Origin: Pseudomonadota bacterium
GTDB lineage: Bacteria > Pseudomonadota > Alphaproteobacteria > Rhodobacterales > Rhodobacteraceae
Assembly (NCBI GenBank): GCA_963205235.1
Contig: CAUJIP010000116.1
Coordinates: 62,001 to 126,000 of the forward strand
Length of the DNA stretch: 64,000 nt
Direction of reading: 5' to 3'
Position numbers and translations under genes: made by a program. Positions within the stretch are counted from its first letter, which is position 1; each line of letters begins with the position of its first letter. Shown here one piece after another: positions 1 to 10,742 of this stretch. The notes under the pieces were generated by a model that was given only the letters and a program-made list of their open reading frames with translations, did no database searches and was not told the origin of the DNA.

Positions 1-453
1 CAGGACCTTGCAGCCATCGGGATCACAGCGACCATCCAGAACCTTGCATCAGCCAACGTGATCGAGGCGGGCGGCGCAGGCACGGCTCCGATGATCTGGT
101 CGGGCGGCATGGGCTGGATCGCCGACTTCCCCGATCCGTCCAACTTCTACGGCCCGATCCTGGGCTGCGCCGGGGCGGCCCCCGGTGGGTGGAACTGGTC
201 CAAGTTCTGCGACGAGGGCCTGGATGCCAAGGCGGTCGCCGCCGACAGCATGTTCGACCCGACGAAATCCGCCGAACGGCTGGCTGCTTGGTCCGATGTC
301 TATATGGGCGTGATGGAACAGGCGCCCTGGGTCCCGGTCTTCAACGAAGAACGCTATACGATGAAATCGGAACGGATGGGCGGTGAGGACGCGCTTTACG
401 TCGATCCGGTCTCGATCCCGGTCAACTATGACTACGTCTGGGTCAAACAGTAA
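1..453 (+). CDS. ABC transporter substrate-binding protein, C-terminal part (peptide/opine SBP family 5)
   Basis: Only the last 150 codons are present; the frame is open from base 1, so the gene starts left of the window. The C-terminal pattern (an IADFPDPSNFYGP stretch, then an EQAPWVPVFNEERY-like end) is typical of periplasmic SBP_bac_5 proteins, which bind peptides, opines or similar solutes and deliver them to an ABC importer. Its stop overlaps the next start as TAATG, so it is translationally coupled to an acetamidase/formamidase and then to a dual ABC ATPase. The cognate permeases must lie upstream, outside the window. The substrate cannot be read from this fragment; the amidase neighbour hints at an amide or small peptide. 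Confidence 0.85.
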   Translation, partial: QDLAAIGITATIQNLASANVIEAGGAGTAPMIWSGGMGWIADFPDPSNFYGPILGCAGAAPGGWNWSKFCDEGLDAKAVAADSMFDPTKSAERLAAWSDVYMGVMEQAPWVPVFNEERYTMKSERMGGEDALYVDPVSIPVNYDYVWVKQ

Positions 454-1408
454 TGTGCAAGGCCTGCGACTATACGATCCACGGCGCGCAGCACCATTTC
501 GGCTGGGACAATTCCCTGCCGCCCGCGCTGCGCGTCGCTCCGGGCTCGACCATCGAGTTCCATTGCCATGATTCCTCGGCGGGCCAGCTTGGCCCGTCGT
601 CGACCCTGCAAAGCGTGGTCGACCTCGACTTCGGCAAGATCAACCCGGTGTCTGGGCCAATCTACGTTGACGGGGCAAAGCCGGGCGACGTGCTGAAGGT
701 GACGCTGGAAGGCTTCGCGCCCAAGGTGTTCGACGGCAAGGGCTTTGGCTGGACGGCGAACATCCCCGGCTTTGGCCTTCTTGCCGACCAGTTCACTGAC
801 CCGGCTTTGTGCCTGTGGTCCTATGACCCTGGCAGCATGGAGCCAGCACTTTGGGGCAAATCGGCAAAGGTGCCGTTGAAGCCCTTCTCCGGCACCATCG
901 GCAACGCCCCGGCTGAGGCTGGCCTGCACTCCGTCGTCCCACCGCGTCGGGTGGGCGGTAACCTCGATATCCGCGACTTGACCGCCGGCGTGACCCTCTA
1001 CCTGCCGGTGGAGGTGGAGGGGGCCCTCTTCAGCGTGGGTGATACCCATGCCGCGCAGGGGGATGGCGAGGTGTGCGGTACGGCGATTGAATCGCCGATG
1101 AACGTCGTCCTGACGCTGGATCTGGTCAAGAACCAGCCCCTGAAGACCCCGCGCTTCACCACGCCGGGGCCAGTGACGCGGCATCTGGATGCCAAGGGGT
1201 ACGAGGCGACGACGGGGATCGGACCCGACCTGATGACCGCCGCGCGCGACGCGGTGGCGGGCATGGTCGATCTTCTGACCCGTCAGCAGGGCATCTCGGC
1301 AGTTGACGCCTACATGCTGTGTTCGGTCTGCGGCGACCTGCGCATCTCGGAAATCGTCGACATGCCGAACTGGGTCGTCAGCTTCTACTTCCCCAGGGTC
1401 GTCTTCGA

Positions 1409-1412
<4 letters not shown>
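453..1412 (+). CDS. acetamidase/formamidase family amidohydrolase
   Basis: This 319-aa protein has the FmdA/AmdA fold throughout: an N-terminal H-x-GWD segment, an EFHCHDSS motif and a GDTHAAQGDGE motif, the last very characteristic of formamidase/acetamidase. The family hydrolyses short amides to ammonia plus the acid. Length is normal (about 310-410 aa). The start is fixed by TAATG coupling to the upstream binding protein, and its own stop overlaps the next ATG (ATGA). No signal peptide is visible, so it should be cytoplasmic. Its position inside an ABC operon suggests that imported amide or formylated compounds are hydrolysed at once. The exact substrate is not predictable. Confidence 0.9.
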
Positions 1413-3187
<1,775 letters not shown>

Positions 3188-3357
3188 CGGACGGATAACC
3201 GCACGCTCGTTGCGCAGTTGGTCTGATAATGCAGTCCCCCTGCTATCCGGAAAGTCCTATCCAGCGGGGTGGATCGATTGTCGCCGCCCGCTCGGCAAGT
3301 GCAGCGTGGCAGGCGCAGTGATAGACCGGCATTCGCCTGAGGCCCGGCTTCGCTGGC

Positions 3358-4440
3358 CTAGCCCTGCGACGGGGTCCCGGCGGCAAAGATGTCGCGCAGT
3401 CGCGCTGTATCGATGGCTTGGCATTTCCGCCCTGGGGGCTTGACTGTATCGACGGTCTCACCCGCGACAAGGGCGTTGATCACCGCTTCCTCGATGGCCT
3501 CGACAGCGGCAAGGTACATCGGGTCAAGACGGTCCATGTTCAATTCCTGCCGTGTCAGGACCGCAGCACCAAATTGCGGCATCGGGCTTTCGTTCGCGGT
3601 CGAAAAGGCAAGGAAGATATCGCCCGAATTGTTCCCGCCCGGCGTGCCCCCCCGACCGATGCCGATGGCGGCACGCTTGGCCAGTTGGCGCAGCGACAGG
3701 CACGACAGCGGCGCGTCGGTTGCAAGGATCACGATGATCGATCCCATCTCCGAGGTATAAAGCGCTCCGTCCGGCATCAGCTTGCCAATCGGGCGGCCAA
3801 GAATGGACAGCCAGGGCCGAATGCCGTGATTGGCCTGCACCAGCGCGGCGACGGTATATTCCTGACCGCCGATCGGCAAGCGGCGCGACGATGTCCCGGT
3901 GCCGCCTTTGAACTCATAGGAAATCATGCCGTTGCCGCCGCCGGTCGACCCTTCGGCAACCGGGCCCGAAGCGCGGGCATTCAGCGCTGCTATGGCATGG
4001 TCGGGCTGGACATGCAGCGCGTTGATGTCGTTCAGAACGCCATCATAGGTTTCCGCAACCACGGGCATGGCCCAGGCATGTTCCTTCGCGAAATACTCGG
4101 CGTAGTGATCGATCATCCAGCGGGTCGCCCCCAGATGCGCCGCCCCCACCCCATGAGTGTTGGTGATCAGGATCGGGCCAAGGAAATAGCCTGCGTCGTT
4201 GATCCAGTGCGTGCCCGTCATCTCGCCATTGCCGTTCAGCGCATAGTGCCCGGCCCAGACCGGCTGCGGGGTGGTGCCGGGGCGGGGCAGAATGGCGGTG
4301 ACACCGGTACGCATCTTGCGCGCAGGGTCGGTCAGGGTGCAGAACCCCACCTCGACCCCCGGCACATCGGTAATGGCGTTGAACGGCCCCGGGGTCCCGG
4401 GGAACGGCAGGCCAAGGTCACGGGCGCGTGGTTTTGTCAT
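3358..4440 (-). CDS. P1-family aminopeptidase (DmpA/BapA type, Ntn hydrolase)
   Basis: This 360-aa protein belongs to MEROPS S58. The N-terminal NAITDVPGVEVGF block and the GGNNSGDIFLAFSTAN block are diagnostic. In this family the chain cleaves itself before a serine that becomes the N-terminal nucleophile; here that is the Asn-Ser pair at about residues 271-272. Known members release N-terminal D-amino acids, beta-amino acids or amides from short peptides. The start at 4440 is chosen because the upstream permease stops at 4442; a longer frame would begin at 4476 within that permease. It is the last gene of the polyamine-type ABC operon, so the imported solute may be an N-acylated or peptidic amine (inference). 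Confidence 0.9.
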   Translation of the reverse strand: MTKPRARDLGLPFPGTPGPFNAITDVPGVEVGFCTLTDPARKMRTGVTAILPRPGTTPQPVWAGHYALNGNGEMTGTHWINDAGYFLGPILITNTHGVGAAHLGATRWMIDHYAEYFAKEHAWAMPVVAETYDGVLNDINALHVQPDHAIAALNARASGPVAEGSTGGGNGMISYEFKGGTGTSSRRLPIGGQEYTVAALVQANHGIRPWLSILGRPIGKLMPDGALYTSEMGSIIVILATDAPLSCLSLRQLAKRAAIGIGRGGTPGGNNSGDIFLAFSTANESPMPQFGAAVLTRQELNMDRLDPMYLAAVEAIEEAVINALVAGETVDTVKPPGRKCQAIDTARLRDIFAAGTPSQG

Positions 4441-4441
4441 G

Positions 4442-5278
4442 TCAGTCGGTCTTTCTGGAACGAAGCCAAAGGCCAAGTGCTGCGATTACCACAGAGGCAA
4501 GGATGATCAGCGTGGCGATGGCGTTGATCTCGGGCTTCACGCCGCGACGGATCATGCCGAAGATGAAAATCGGCAAGGTAGTGTCACCCGTGCCCGAGAC
4601 GAAATAGGTGATCACCAGGTCATCCATCGAGATGACAAAGGCCAGAAGCGCGCCGCCCATGATGCCCGGGGCCAGTTGCGGCAACAGCACCTTGCGCAGC
4701 GTCACCCATTCCGAGGCGCCAAGATCGGCGCTTGCCTCTTCCAGCGCCGGGTCCAACCCGGCGATGCGGGCCTGCACGATGATGAAGACGTATGAGGTGA
4801 GGAACGTGCAGTGGCCGATGATGATGGTCAGCATCGACAGGTTCATGCCGACGGTGACGAAAAAGATCAGCAACCCGATGCCCAGCACGATATCGGGCAT
4901 CATCATCGGCAGCATCAGAAACCCGTTGTAAAACCCGCGCAGCCGGAACTTGAAGCGCGCAAGAGCGATGGCTGTGGCTGTGCCGATCACCGTTGAAATC
5001 GTGGTGGTGAAGACCGCAACAGTCAGCGAGGTGCGCAGCGCGGCCAGCATCTGGTCGGTGCTTTCGACATAGGCGGCGCGGTTGCCTACCCCCGTTTCGC
5101 GGTCGGACAGGCCGAAAAGTCCGGTGTACCAGTCAAAGGTGAAATGCTCCCAGATCATCATGTTGACCGGGTTCGAGTTGAACGAATAGCCGATGATCAC
5201 AAACAGGGGCGCATAGATGAACAGAAAGAAGCCCAGCGAAAAGACCGTCAGCGCCGCCCAGCCATAGGGGTTACGCAT
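4442..5278 (-). CDS. ABC transporter permease, spermidine/putrescine type (PotC-like)
   Basis: This 278-aa integral membrane protein has about six hydrophobic helices. It carries the EAA-type loop EEASADLGASEWVTLRKVLLP that docks on the ATPase and an N-terminal MRNPYGWAALTVFSLGF start typical of PotC-type permeases. It overlaps the preceding permease by 8 bp and is followed 1 bp later by the P1 peptidase. With the two genes upstream it forms a binding-protein-dependent importer. Family members move polyamines, polyamine-like amines or opines; the actual substrate is not known. Confidence 0.9.
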   Translation of the reverse strand: MRNPYGWAALTVFSLGFFLFIYAPLFVIIGYSFNSNPVNMMIWEHFTFDWYTGLFGLSDRETGVGNRAAYVESTDQMLAALRTSLTVAVFTTTISTVIGTATAIALARFKFRLRGFYNGFLMLPMMMPDIVLGIGLLIFFVTVGMNLSMLTIIIGHCTFLTSYVFIIVQARIAGLDPALEEASADLGASEWVTLRKVLLPQLAPGIMGGALLAFVISMDDLVITYFVSGTGDTTLPIFIFGMIRRGVKPEINAIATLIILASVVIAALGLWLRSRKTD

Positions 5279-6155
5279 GGCCGCCCACCTTTTTCGCGCG
5301 CCGGACCGAAACCATCAGCACGGTCAGCACGACCGCCATGATGATCATCGAAAGCGCCGATCCGAACGGCCAGTTGCGCGATGACAGGAACTGCTGTTCC
5401 ACCAGATTGCCGATCATCAACCCCTTCGCCCCGCCCAGGACATCCGGCACGACGAAGTTACCGACCGAGGGGATGAACACGATCACCGCCCCGCCAATGA
5501 TGCCGGGCAGGGTCTGCGGCAGGACCACCTTCAGAAAGGTCTGCACCCGGTTTGCGCCAAGATCCAGCGACGCTTCGATCTGCGCGCGGTCAAGTGTGTC
5601 GACCGAGGCATATAGCGGCAGGAACATGAAGGGCACCATGACATAGACCATGCCCAGTACAACGGCTGCGGGGGTGTACAGGATCTCCAGTGGCTCGCTG
5701 ATCAGGCCTATGTTCAGCAGGACGGTGTTCAGCAGGCCTGTGGGTTTCAGGATCAGAAGCCAGGCATAAAGCCGCACGATCAGACTGGAAAAGAACGGCA
5801 GCGTGATCAGGAACAGGAACACCAGCCGCCAGCGGTCCGACAGGCGGCTGACCCAGAAGGCGACCGGGTAGCACAGGATCAGCGTCAGGATCACGGTCAG
5901 AGCGGCAAAGGACAACGACCGCCACAAGATCTGCAGATAGACCGGTTCAAAGATCTCGATGAATCCGTCGGCCCAGCCGAAGATGCGGCCATAGTTCCAG
6001 TGGTAAAACGTCCATTCCACCCCGCCGTAAAGTCCGGGGGTCAGGAAGGAGAAGACCGCGATGATGCACAGTGGCAACAGAAAGAAGATGCCCAGAAACA
6101 ACGTGACTGGGGCCAGAAGCACCCCCAGCACCACCGATTGCCGACGCAGGGCCAT
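5271..6155 (-). CDS. ABC transporter permease, spermidine/putrescine type (PotB-like)
   Basis: This 294-aa protein has six predicted membrane segments and the permease EAA loop (IEASLDLGANRVQTFLKVVLPQ). The long N-terminal periplasmic segment with VEWTFYHWNYGRIFG fits the PotB/PotH type. The start overlaps the ATPase stop by one base (TGATG), which suggests translational coupling. It pairs with the PotC-like permease encoded immediately downstream. Confidence 0.9.
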   Translation of the reverse strand: MALRRQSVVLGVLLAPVTLFLGIFFLLPLCIIAVFSFLTPGLYGGVEWTFYHWNYGRIFGWADGFIEIFEPVYLQILWRSLSFAALTVILTLILCYPVAFWVSRLSDRWRLVFLFLITLPFFSSLIVRLYAWLLILKPTGLLNTVLLNIGLISEPLEILYTPAAVVLGMVYVMVPFMFLPLYASVDTLDRAQIEASLDLGANRVQTFLKVVLPQTLPGIIGGAVIVFIPSVGNFVVPDVLGGAKGLMIGNLVEQQFLSSRNWPFGSALSMIIMAVVLTVLMVSVRRAKKVGGHA

Positions 6156-7222
6156 CAGCCTGCCTCCAGCACATGAACCCGCGCCGGGTCATGCGACAGA
6201 TGCACGGCACTGCCTTCGCGGGCGTCCTGATTGTCGCGGGCGATGACGCGGATTTCGGGGCCCCCGGCCTGCGGCTGGACAAAGAGGTAAAGGTCCGAAC
6301 CAAGGTAGACCGCGCGCGACACCCGGCCCGGAATGCCCGTTGGGCCAAGCGTGAAATCCGCGGGGCGCAGGATGGCCGTCACCTGCTCGCCCGCCTTGCG
6401 CCCAAGGACCGGAAGCCGCAGTTCCACCCCGTCGGCAGTGCGGGCCAACGCGTCGCCGCCCTCGACCCGGTCCACGGTCACCGGGAAAAGGTTGGTCTCG
6501 CCAATGAACTCGGCGACGAAGCGGTTCTTTGGCTGACGGTAAATCTCACGCGGGGTGCCGATCTGTTCGATCTTGCCCGCCCGCATGACAACGATCCAGT
6601 CGGACATCGTCAACGCTTCTTCCTGATCATGCGTCACGAAGATGAAGGCAATGCCAAGCGCATGCTGCAGCGACTTCAGTTCAAGTTGCATCTGCTGGCG
6701 AAGATTGCGATCCAGTGCCGACAGGGGTTCGTCCAAAAGCAGAAGGCGCGGCTTGGCGATGATCGACCGTGCCAGCGCCACCCTTTGCCGCTGCCCGCCC
6801 GACAATTGCCCCGGCCTGCGCGCGCCAAGACCGGCAAGGCCGACCTTCTCCAGCACCTCGGCCACCTGCACCTCACGTTGGGATTTGGCGACCCCCGCCA
6901 CTTCCAGCGCATAGCCGACATTGCGGGCCACGGTCATGTGGCCGAACAGGGCATAGCTTTGAAAGACGGTGTTCACCGGGCGGCGAAAGGGCGGCAGTGC
7001 GGAAAGGTCCGCGCCATCCAGCACCATCGTGCCAGAATCCAGCGCCTCAAAGCCTGAAATCGCGCGCAGCAGTGTGGTCTTGCCGCACCCCGACGGGCCA
7101 AGCAGCGTCACGAACTCATTTGCCTCCACCGAGAGGCTGACGCCATCAAGGGCGGCCAGACGGCCACCCTCGGGGGTTAGAAAGGTCCGCCTTGCGTCGC
7201 GGATCTCCAGCAACGGTGCCAT
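6155..7222 (-). CDS. ABC transporter ATP-binding protein (PotA-like)
   Basis: This 355-aa ATPase has Walker A GPSGCGKTT (about residues 42-50), signature LSGGQRQRVALARS, Walker B LLLLDEPLSALD, the H-loop VTHDQEEA and a C-terminal TOBE-type domain after about residue 240. This is the usual PotA/UgpC layout. It lies directly between the binding protein (1 bp upstream) and the two permeases. It hydrolyses ATP on the cytoplasmic face to drive uptake. Confidence 0.93.
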   Translation of the reverse strand: MAPLLEIRDARRTFLTPEGGRLAALDGVSLSVEANEFVTLLGPSGCGKTTLLRAISGFEALDSGTMVLDGADLSALPPFRRPVNTVFQSYALFGHMTVARNVGYALEVAGVAKSQREVQVAEVLEKVGLAGLGARRPGQLSGGQRQRVALARSIIAKPRLLLLDEPLSALDRNLRQQMQLELKSLQHALGIAFIFVTHDQEEALTMSDWIVVMRAGKIEQIGTPREIYRQPKNRFVAEFIGETNLFPVTVDRVEGGDALARTADGVELRLPVLGRKAGEQVTAILRPADFTLGPTGIPGRVSRAVYLGSDLYLFVQPQAGGPEIRVIARDNQDAREGSAVHLSHDPARVHVLEAG

Positions 7223-8248
7223 TTACTGCGCCGTGCGGATGGTGTTCCAGGCGCGGTCATAAAGCTTTAGCGCAGCACCGATGTCTTCGAATATCTGCAA
7301 CCGGGCCATGGTTTCCGCACCCACGTTGATATTCGGGTTCGACTTGATCGCCTCGGGCGTCAGGTCATTTGCCGGGGTGTTGGGCGTGCCGTTGTACTGC
7401 TGCGCCACGTTCAGGGCGGCGATATCCGGGCGCAGGTAGAACTCCATGAATTTCTTGGCGTTCTCCTTGTTCGGCGCGCTGGCCAGAACGCAGATGTTTT
7501 CCTGATACATCGTGCCGCCTTCGGCCGGGATGATGTATTTGATGTTCGGTGTTTCGGCAAAGAACACGTTGCCACCGACAAAGAAATGGCCCGCCGCAAT
7601 GTCGCCCGAGGCCAGCATTGGCGGCACTTCATAGGTGAAAGCCGAAACGGCGCCCTTGTGGGCCACCACATAGTCCATTGCCGCCTGTACTTCGGCCGGG
7701 TCGGCGCTGTTGACCGAGGTGCCGTTCATGATGTGGCCAATGGCGATCACTTCGCGCATGTCGTCCAGAAGGGTGATCTTGGCCCCGGTCTTTTCCGGAA
7801 TGGCAAAGAAGTCCGCCCAACCCGTGATCGGGCCGGTGATATCCTCGTTGTAGAATATCCCCACCGTCCCCCAGGCATAGGGCAGACAATATTCGCTTGC
7901 CGGGTCCTCTTTCGACCGCAGGAACGCCGGGTTGATGTTCTTGAAATCGGGGCTCTGGTTGATGTCGGTCTTTTCCAGAAGGCCCAGCTTCAACATGATG
8001 TCATTCATGTGGACCGACGGAAAGACGATGTCATATCCCGTCGCCCCAGCCTGAATCTTCGCCAGCATTTCCTCGTTGGAGGAATAGGTGTCCAGCGTCA
8101 CGGCGATGCCGGTCTCTTCGGTGAACTTGGTCAGCACATCCGGGTTGATGTAGTCGCCCCAGTTGTACAGGGCCAGGGTCCCGTCAGCCATGGCCGCGCC
8201 CGAGGTCACACTCAGCGCCAAGGCGAGGCCAGAGATTTGTTTCTTCAT
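7223..8248 (-). CDS. periplasmic polyamine-type substrate-binding protein (PotD/PotF-like)
   Basis: This 341-aa protein has a clear signal peptide (MKKQ, hydrophobic core, cleavage after AMA near residue 21) followed by the LALYNWGDYI signature of PotD/PotF proteins. It is the first gene of the operon SBP-ATPase-permease-permease-peptidase. The start has a GGGAGAGTTGCG ribosome-binding region just upstream. It is probably the solute receptor in the periplasm. The ligand could be putrescine, spermidine or a related cation, but binding residues were not checked. Confidence 0.92.
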   Translation of the reverse strand: MKKQISGLALALSVTSGAAMADGTLALYNWGDYINPDVLTKFTEETGIAVTLDTYSSNEEMLAKIQAGATGYDIVFPSVHMNDIMLKLGLLEKTDINQSPDFKNINPAFLRSKEDPASEYCLPYAWGTVGIFYNEDITGPITGWADFFAIPEKTGAKITLLDDMREVIAIGHIMNGTSVNSADPAEVQAAMDYVVAHKGAVSAFTYEVPPMLASGDIAAGHFFVGGNVFFAETPNIKYIIPAEGGTMYQENICVLASAPNKENAKKFMEFYLRPDIAALNVAQQYNGTPNTPANDLTPEAIKSNPNINVGAETMARLQIFEDIGAALKLYDRAWNTIRTAQ

Positions 8249-8349
8249 CGCAACTCTCCCGGTTGGTGCCTCTTCGCGTCGGCGCGCTGGTTTCGTTTGC
8301 GACCGCGACTCGGGCGTGGTACTAATGACAGGACGCTACCATTCCAATA

Positions 8350-8362
8350 ATTTGATGTAAAT
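8350..8362. promoter_or_regulatory. inverted repeat ATTT-N5-AAAT in the divergent promoter region (possible RpiR-type operator)
   Basis: A short AT-rich inverted repeat, unusual in this GC-rich sequence, lies 7 bp before the RpiR-type start and 102 bp before the divergent polyamine-type operon. Its position would allow autoregulation and control of the transporter. Arms are only 4 bp, so support is weak. Confidence 0.25.
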
Positions 8363-8368
8363 ACTGTC

Positions 8369-9235
8369 ATGGCTCTGCCGCCCCCCGACCCCGCCGACTC
8401 CCCCCTTGCCGCCAGATTGCGGGACGTCGAGGCCAAGCTGACACGATCCGAGGCGATGATCAGCCAGTGGCTTTTGCTGAACGAGGCGACGCTTGCGCTG
8501 GAAACCGGCGCATCCATCGCGTCCAAGACAGGGGTCAGCGAGATCACCGTAAGCCGGTTCCTGCGCCGGATCGGCTTTCGCGGCATCGCCGAGCTTAAGG
8601 CCGAAATCGGCTCACCCGCCGCAAATCTGCACATCAGCGCCGCAGAACGCTACATGCGCCTGCTGGACGGAGAGTTGGGCATCCTTCTCAAGCGCGATGC
8701 CGATGCCATCCTCAGCTTGGGAACCCAGATCGCCCGTCCGGAATGGGACGCGGCCATAACCACCATCGATCAGGCAGACGAGGTCTTCGTGACCGGCTTT
8801 CAGACGGTCCGAGGGCTGGCCGAAGATTTCGCCCGGCGCTTGGGTATCGTCCGCGGATCGGTCCGCTATGTCTCGGCCCATGACAGCGGGCTTGTCGAAT
8901 GGATCCCATCACTCCGCAGGGCCAATGAGGCGCGGGTCCTGGTCCTTGTCGACATGGTCCCCTACGCCCGCGAGGCCGAAACAATTGTGCGCACGGCGCG
9001 GGGCCTTGGGATCAGCGTTGTCGTCGTCACGGACGAGCTGAACACCTGGGCCCAATCGCACACGCCCTTTGTCTTTCATGCCTCAACCAAAGCCGGTGCC
9101 TTTCTTGAAAGCACCGGACCTCTGGCGACCCTGCTGAACCTGGTTACGCATGCCGTGGCCGGGCGCGACCCCGAAAAAGCGCGCAAACGCCTGTCCTCCT
9201 GGCCCGCTTTCCTGCGCGATCTTGGGCTCTACTAG
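8369..9235 (+). CDS. MurR/RpiR family transcriptional regulator
   Basis: This 288-aa protein has an N-terminal helix-turn-helix (about residues 25-80, containing ETGASIASKTGVSEITVSRFLRRIGF) and a C-terminal SIS sugar-isomerase fold (about 120-260). This is the standard RpiR architecture and length. Members sense phosphosugars or other small metabolites. It is divergent from the polyamine-type ABC operon with a 120-bp shared promoter region, so it is the likely regulator of that operon. Other RpiR-type proteins next to amine or opine transporters fit this layout. Confidence 0.9.
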   Translation: MALPPPDPADSPLAARLRDVEAKLTRSEAMISQWLLLNEATLALETGASIASKTGVSEITVSRFLRRIGFRGIAELKAEIGSPAANLHISAAERYMRLLDGELGILLKRDADAILSLGTQIARPEWDAAITTIDQADEVFVTGFQTVRGLAEDFARRLGIVRGSVRYVSAHDSGLVEWIPSLRRANEARVLVLVDMVPYAREAETIVRTARGLGISVVVVTDELNTWAQSHTPFVFHASTKAGAFLESTGPLATLLNLVTHAVAGRDPEKARKRLSSWPAFLRDLGLY

Positions 9236-9538
9236 GCCACCCTCCGGCACAAGATGACGCAAGGATGCAGGATCGAACTGACGTGTGCTGTCCTTGATTT
9301 CCTGCCGCCTCCTCGGTCACAGCGGCAGGTTCTCGACCCGCTCAGGCCGCTTGGCCCCGGCCGCCAAATCGGCCCGCCCCATGCCTTCGCGCCCAATCCG
9401 CATTCCCAGTCCCCCACGAAAGCCCGGCATCCATCGCAATATCGCGGGCCTTGCCGGTTTCAGCCTGGGCGCTAGGCGGCGTGATCGCTGCTCACCTTGG
9501 GTGACCGCTGTTTTCTCTGACAGCACTTTCGGCTTCAC
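9236..9538. other. intergenic stretch without a supported gene
   Basis: About 300 bp between the RpiR-type gene and the promoter of the next operon. A minus-strand open frame (9317-9538, 73 codons) has no recognisable ribosome-binding site. A second frame alongside it could join it through a frameshift, so this could be an eroded gene end, but nothing is recognisable. Confidence 0.4.
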
Positions 9539-9581
9539 TTGACATCTGTCACGCGAGACAGGTAAAAATACTACTGGGTAT
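9539..9581 (+). promoter_or_regulatory. promoter and operator-like site A upstream of the nitronate monooxygenase operon
   Basis: A consensus -35 (TTGACA, 9539-9544) is followed 18 bp later by an A-rich -10-like hexamer (TAAAAA, 9563-9568). Overlapping the end of this -10 is the inverted repeat ATAC-TACTGG-GTAT (9568-9581). Exact ATAC-N6-GTAT copies also occur at 18231 and 18992, with near copies at 27723 and 27803. All are at promoters in this cluster, so a shared repressor site is likely, with the TetR-type protein encoded at 19208 as best candidate. Confidence 0.5.
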
Positions 9582-9624
9582 AAAAAACACCTATCAAGTC
9601 TGATTCGATCACAGGAGGCGAACC

Positions 9625-10737
9625 ATGAAGACAGAGGCCACCCGGATGTTCGGCATCGAGGCCCCGATCTTTGCCTTCAGCCATTGCCGCGATGTCGTTG
9701 TCGCCACCTCGAAGGCCGGTGGCTTCGGCGTGCTGGGGGCCGCCTGGATGACGCCGGAGCATCTTGAGCAGGAACTGAAGTGGATCGACGACCACATCGG
9801 CGGTCGGCCCTATGGCGTGGACATGGTCTTTTCCTCGACCTCCACCACGGTCAACTTCAAGGACAGCCCGCGCGAGGTTCTGCCAAAGGAGAACGTCGAT
9901 TTCATCAACGGCCTTCTCGATGCCGAAGGCATTCCGCCCCTGCCCGAGGACGAGGTGAAGGGCTGGTATGCAGACTACGCCCGCAACCTCAGCTTCAGCC
10001 CCGAAGTCAGCGAGGCTTTGCTGGACGTGGCGCTGAAACACCCGATCAAGCTGGTCGTCAGCGCCCTGGGCGTGGCGCCGGACCATGTGATCCAACGTGT
10101 GAAAGCGCAGGGGATCAAGTATGGCGGCATCGTCGGCAGCGTCCGTCAGGCGCAAAAGCAGGTCGAAGCGGGTGCCGACATCGTCATCGCGCAGGGCAGC
10201 GAGGCTGGCGGGCACACCGGCAAGATCACCTCGATGGTGCTGTGGCCCGAGATCGTCGATGCCGTGGCGCCGGTGCCGGTTCTGGCCGCAGGCGGAATCG
10301 GGCGCGGTCGGCAGGTGGCGGCGGCGCTGGCGCTTGGGACGGAAGGCGTCTGGTGCGGGTCGATCTGGCTGGGCACGACCGAAAGCGAGCTGACCCCGGA
10401 CATGCGCGAGGTGATCTATGCCGCGACGCCCGAGGATGCGGTCATCACGCTGGGCTACACCGGCAAACCCTGCCGCGCCGTCCGCAGCAAGTACACCGAG
10501 GCATGGTTGCGTCCCGATGCGCCCGCCCCGCTGAAACAGGTGCCGATGCAGTCGATCCTGTCGGGCGAACCCTTCCGCCGCGTCGAACGGGCGCGCCGCA
10601 AGGACTGGATGACCTATTCTGCCGGTCAGATCGTCGGTCGGATCAACGAACCCACCACGGTCAAGGCGGTGATCTACGACATGATCATGGAATACACCGA
10701 GACGATGGAGCGGGTTTCCCGCATGGCGGAGGAATAG
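9625..10737 (+). CDS. nitronate monooxygenase family FMN protein (NMO/2-nitropropane dioxygenase-like)
   Basis: This 370-aa TIM-barrel flavoprotein has the phosphate-binding AQGSEAGGHTG and PVLAAGGIGRGRQVAAALALG motifs characteristic of the NMO/FabK-like superfamily. Family members oxidise alkyl nitronates, but many homologues in catabolic clusters have unknown flavin-dependent roles. A strong AGGAGG site lies 8 bp before the ATG. It is the first gene of a four-gene operon with two amine-oxidising-type flavoproteins and a racemase-like protein. That context favours an oxidative step on an N-containing intermediate rather than general nitronate detoxification (inference). Confidence 0.85.
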   Translation: MKTEATRMFGIEAPIFAFSHCRDVVVATSKAGGFGVLGAAWMTPEHLEQELKWIDDHIGGRPYGVDMVFSSTSTTVNFKDSPREVLPKENVDFINGLLDAEGIPPLPEDEVKGWYADYARNLSFSPEVSEALLDVALKHPIKLVVSALGVAPDHVIQRVKAQGIKYGGIVGSVRQAQKQVEAGADIVIAQGSEAGGHTGKITSMVLWPEIVDAVAPVPVLAAGGIGRGRQVAAALALGTEGVWCGSIWLGTTESELTPDMREVIYAATPEDAVITLGYTGKPCRAVRSKYTEAWLRPDAPAPLKQVPMQSILSGEPFRRVERARRKDWMTYSAGQIVGRINEPTTVKAVIYDMIMEYTETMERVSRMAEE

Positions 10738-10742
10738 CCGCA

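Noticed and set aside
9317-9538. 73-codon minus-strand frame upstream of the nitronate monooxygenase promoter
   Set aside because: No recognisable start signal or family; two overlapping frames look equally coding-like, so at best a decayed gene end.
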